Origin: an uncultured Veillonella sp.
Lineage (GTDB): Bacteria; Bacillota; Negativicutes; Veillonellales; Veillonellaceae
DNA: 14,568 nucleotides
Reading direction: 5' to 3'
Assembly: GCA_900544365.1 (NCBI GenBank)
Contig: UQVF01000048.1
Span: 1 to 14,568, forward strand
Translations under genes and position numbers: made by a program
Notes under the pieces: generated by a model
Told to the model about the DNA's origin: nothing
Database searches by the model: none
Seen by the model: the letters and a program-made list of their open reading frames with translations, nothing else
Part shown: piece after piece, positions 13,174-14,568 of the stretch
How positions within the stretch are numbered: position 1 is the first letter of the stretch
Layout of the letters: each line of letters begins with the position of its first letter

Positions 13174-13434
13174 CTAATTTTCTAAGTTTTTCAATGCGTT
13201 ATGTATATTTGCTATTTCTTTCATAGCATTTTCACCTATTATAACAGCTATATCTTGTATTGATTCAATCTCACCATAGGCCAATACTTCACTTTTTAAA
13301 CCTTTTTCTTGTAGTTCCCGTTGTAATAGCTTTGCGTGTGAATCTATCAAATATACTAGATTGTTTATATTCAGCCTGATATTTTCAGTAGCCGATTTAA
13401 TAAAGATCAATTCATTGTTATTCATGTTATCCAT
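13174..13434 (-). CDS. Small unknown phage-island protein (86 aa)
   Basis: Not recognised. An 86-residue, Asn- and Ile-rich helical protein. The first ATG (13434) overlaps the 131-aa gene by 8 bp and has GAGG only about 3 nt away. The alternative ATG at 13425, MNNNELIF, would sit one base after the upstream stop codon. The choice between the two is open; either way translation is coupled to the upstream gene. Confidence 0.65.
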   Translation of the reverse strand: MDNMNNNELIFIKSATENIRLNINNLVYLIDSHAKLLQRELQEKGLKSEVLAYGEIESIQDIAVIIGENAMKEIANIHNALKNLEN

Positions 13435-13822
13435 CTACCTCTATGCATTCCATAGCTATGTTATAAGTGAATGTAAACAACGTATATACACTATCAATGA
13501 TTGCTTGTTTCTTTTCTTCATTCGTTTTTGCTTGTTGCATGTTTACAATCGTTTTCTTTAGGTACTCAATTTCTATTCTTGATACCACTACCCATACACG
13601 CAAGAGATCTATATTCTGATTGTCATCCTCCATCTCTTCAATTGCATTCATAAGGCCACCCATTGAACCACCATCATGCAAAATTGTTTGAATCTTGCTC
13701 ACTAGGTCGATACCTTTTAATGCCAAGAGGTTAGCATATTCATGATGTACTACAGTTTCACAATATTTATATTGCCAAGTATCACAAATAGAGGTCTGCG
13801 TATTCGTCTGTTTTTGGCTCAT
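13427..13822 (-). CDS. Unknown phage-island protein (131 aa)
   Basis: Not recognised. The 131-residue acidic, helical protein has a polar N-terminus and a Trp/Val-rich middle (LLRVWVVVSRIEIEYLKKTI). GGAG lies about 11 nt upstream of ATG, and the first 41 bp overlap the end of the replication-type gene. There are no membrane segments and no catalytic motif I can name. Confidence 0.68.
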   Translation of the reverse strand: MSQKQTNTQTSICDTWQYKYCETVVHHEYANLLALKGIDLVSKIQTILHDGGSMGGLMNAIEEMEDDNQNIDLLRVWVVVSRIEIEYLKKTIVNMQQAKTNEEKKQAIIDSVYTLFTFTYNIAMECIEVDG

Positions 13823-14387
13823 CCTTTTTCTTCTCCTTTTCGTCTCGTAAATTCCAATTATTACAGCACGCTTTCCAATTCTTCATTTTGTTTTTTCCAA
13901 TCATCCACCCATTAGCCTCATAAAAGTTATAAAATTTTTCTGCGGTAAAAGATGTTATATTTTTTTCATCAAGATATTTTTGTATTTCTTCGATGGTTGG
14001 TTTTTGGAATTTTTTCCCCCTACTCTCTATATAGGGAGATATATTGTTTATATGTTTTGTAGTTTTATGTATAGGCTCATCCCGTGGCTCATGCCGTGGC
14101 TCATGTTGTGGCTCAATAATCCAATAATTCGCCGATTGTCGCCCCCCTCGACTTTCCCACTTTATAAGCCCCGCTTTTTCTAATCTATCCCTTGACCGTT
14201 TAGCAGTAGCTATAGAAACTTTTGCCTTTGACGCCAAAACACCTATAGACATATTGAATGGTGCTTTCCACATCAAATCATTAGCTTGTTTATATAAAAT
14301 CATATATACGGCTACATCTGTAGGGATTAGTATATCGCTATATTCATAGGTACGCATAAACGCTTTGAATCCAAGAATAAAATTCAC
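13782..14387 (-). CDS. Phage-type replication initiator-like winged-helix protein (201 aa)
   Basis: The N-terminal third is a winged helix-turn-helix: SIGVLASKAKVSIATAKRSR then RLEKAGLIKWESRGGR, as in phage replisome organisers and plasmid initiators. A Pro/His repeat linker follows (EPQHEPRHEPRDEP, about residues 92-105), then a C-terminal domain ending in FYNFYEANGWMIGKNKMKNW, common in Firmicutes phage replication proteins of the DnaD-like class. The likely job is binding an origin and recruiting host helicase or its loader. The start is GTG at 14387 (AAAGGGGG upstream), and its GTGA overlaps the stop of a 24-aa ORF. An ATG at codon 11 is a less likely start. Confidence 0.72.
   Translation of the reverse strand: MNFILGFKAFMRTYEYSDILIPTDVAVYMILYKQANDLMWKAPFNMSIGVLASKAKVSIATAKRSRDRLEKAGLIKWESRGGRQSANYWIIEPQHEPRHEPRDEPIHKTTKHINNISPYIESRGKKFQKPTIEEIQKYLDEKNITSFTAEKFYNFYEANGWMIGKNKMKNWKACCNNWNLRDEKEKKKDEPKTDEYADLYL
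14074..14115. repeat. 12-bp tandem repeats inside the replication-type gene (possible origin iterons)
   Basis: GGCTCATCCCGT, GGCTCATGCCGT, GGCTCATGTTGT and a partial GGCTCA follow one another. They encode the (H/D)EP(R/Q) linker. Directly to the left (about 13980-14073) the DNA is very AT-rich. Repeats inside initiator genes serve as origins in several phages; here this is inference. Confidence 0.6.
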
Positions 14388-14458
14388 ACCTTGCCCCCTT
14401 TCTTGCCCCCTGTTGTAAAATTGATATATAGAGTACTGATAGTAATAGTTTTTTGCAT
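14384..14458 (-). CDS. Possible 24-aa peptide coupled to the replication-type gene
   Basis: An ORF of 24 codons, starting MQKTITISTLYINF and ending GGKKGGKV. A purine-rich GAGGAAGAGGG lies upstream of the ATG, and its TGA overlaps the next GTG start (GTGA). It may be a coupling or leader peptide; the last codons contain the ribosome binding site of the next gene. Very short, so uncertain. Confidence 0.4.
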   Translation of the reverse strand: MQKTITISTLYINFTTGGKKGGKV

Positions 14459-14472
14459 GCTTTCCCTCTTCC

Positions 14473-14568
14473 TCAGTGGATTATTTCAGCATCTAATTCG
14501 CCTTTATCTTTGATAGGGGCAACGGCTCCAATGTATGCCAATACCTCACGGCGTTGTGAGTGGAGTCC
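14473..14568 (-). CDS. C-terminal end of an unknown gene (cut by window edge)
   Basis: The frame is open from the window edge to TGA at 14473-14475, giving 31 residues that include QRREVLAYIGAVAPIKDKGE. The ORF ends 14 bp before the 24-aa peptide ATG, so it is the upstream member of the same transcription unit. Too short to name. Confidence 0.5.
   Translation of the reverse strand, partial: GLHSQRREVLAYIGAVAPIKDKGELDAEIIH

Overview
The window looks like the chromosome of an AT-rich Negativicute (Firmicutes lineage), most probably Veillonella or a close relative. This is inferred from the style of the proteins (MetNIQ set, DUF4127 secreted protein, TRIC/UPF0126 protein, D-amino-acid transaminase) and from strong Firmicutes-type ribosome binding sites. 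No marker gene proves the species. Almost every gene lies on the minus strand. The exceptions are an IS fragment at the left edge and two tiny toxin genes near the middle.

Left part (1-8.8 kb), core genome: the 3' end of an ISL3-family insertion sequence stops 5 bp from the metQ stop codon. Then come metQ-metI-metN (methionine ABC importer, transcribed from about 2.81 kb with a short leader that can form a terminator hairpin), a putative ECF S-component membrane protein coupled to a D-amino-acid transaminase, an intergenic region with a tandem ~109-bp structured repeat, a membrane acyltransferase, a secreted DUF4127 protein, and a TRIC-type channel.

Middle part (8.8-10.15 kb): four copies, in different states, of one small module. 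Each has a bidirectional terminator and a minus-strand promoter for a short antisense RNA. Two copies (toxin ORFs 9038-9151 and 9884-9997) are complete and encode 37-residue hydrophobic peptides resembling Fst/PepA1 toxins, so they read as par-type (Fst family) type I toxin-antitoxin loci. One copy (about 8807-8905) is an antitoxin-only solo unit. One (about 9325-9474) is a decayed toxin that keeps its antitoxin promoter but has lost its terminator. In each complete locus the toxin start region is repeated beyond the terminator, and this direct repeat has a different sequence in the two loci. They therefore look like two insulated specificities.

Right part (10.15-14.57 kb), phage-like island read leftward: a truncated upstream gene, a 24-aa ORF, a winged-helix replication-type protein whose gene holds 12-bp tandem repeats (possible origin), small unknown genes in an overlapping cluster, a terminator, a new promoter with a structured leader, a GP20-type scaffold protein, a major capsid protein, and three more small unknown genes. 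Scaffold and capsid are present, but no terminase, portal, head-tail or lysis gene is visible. It is either a decayed prophage or a capsid-carrying satellite; the toxin-antitoxin array sits directly at its downstream edge.
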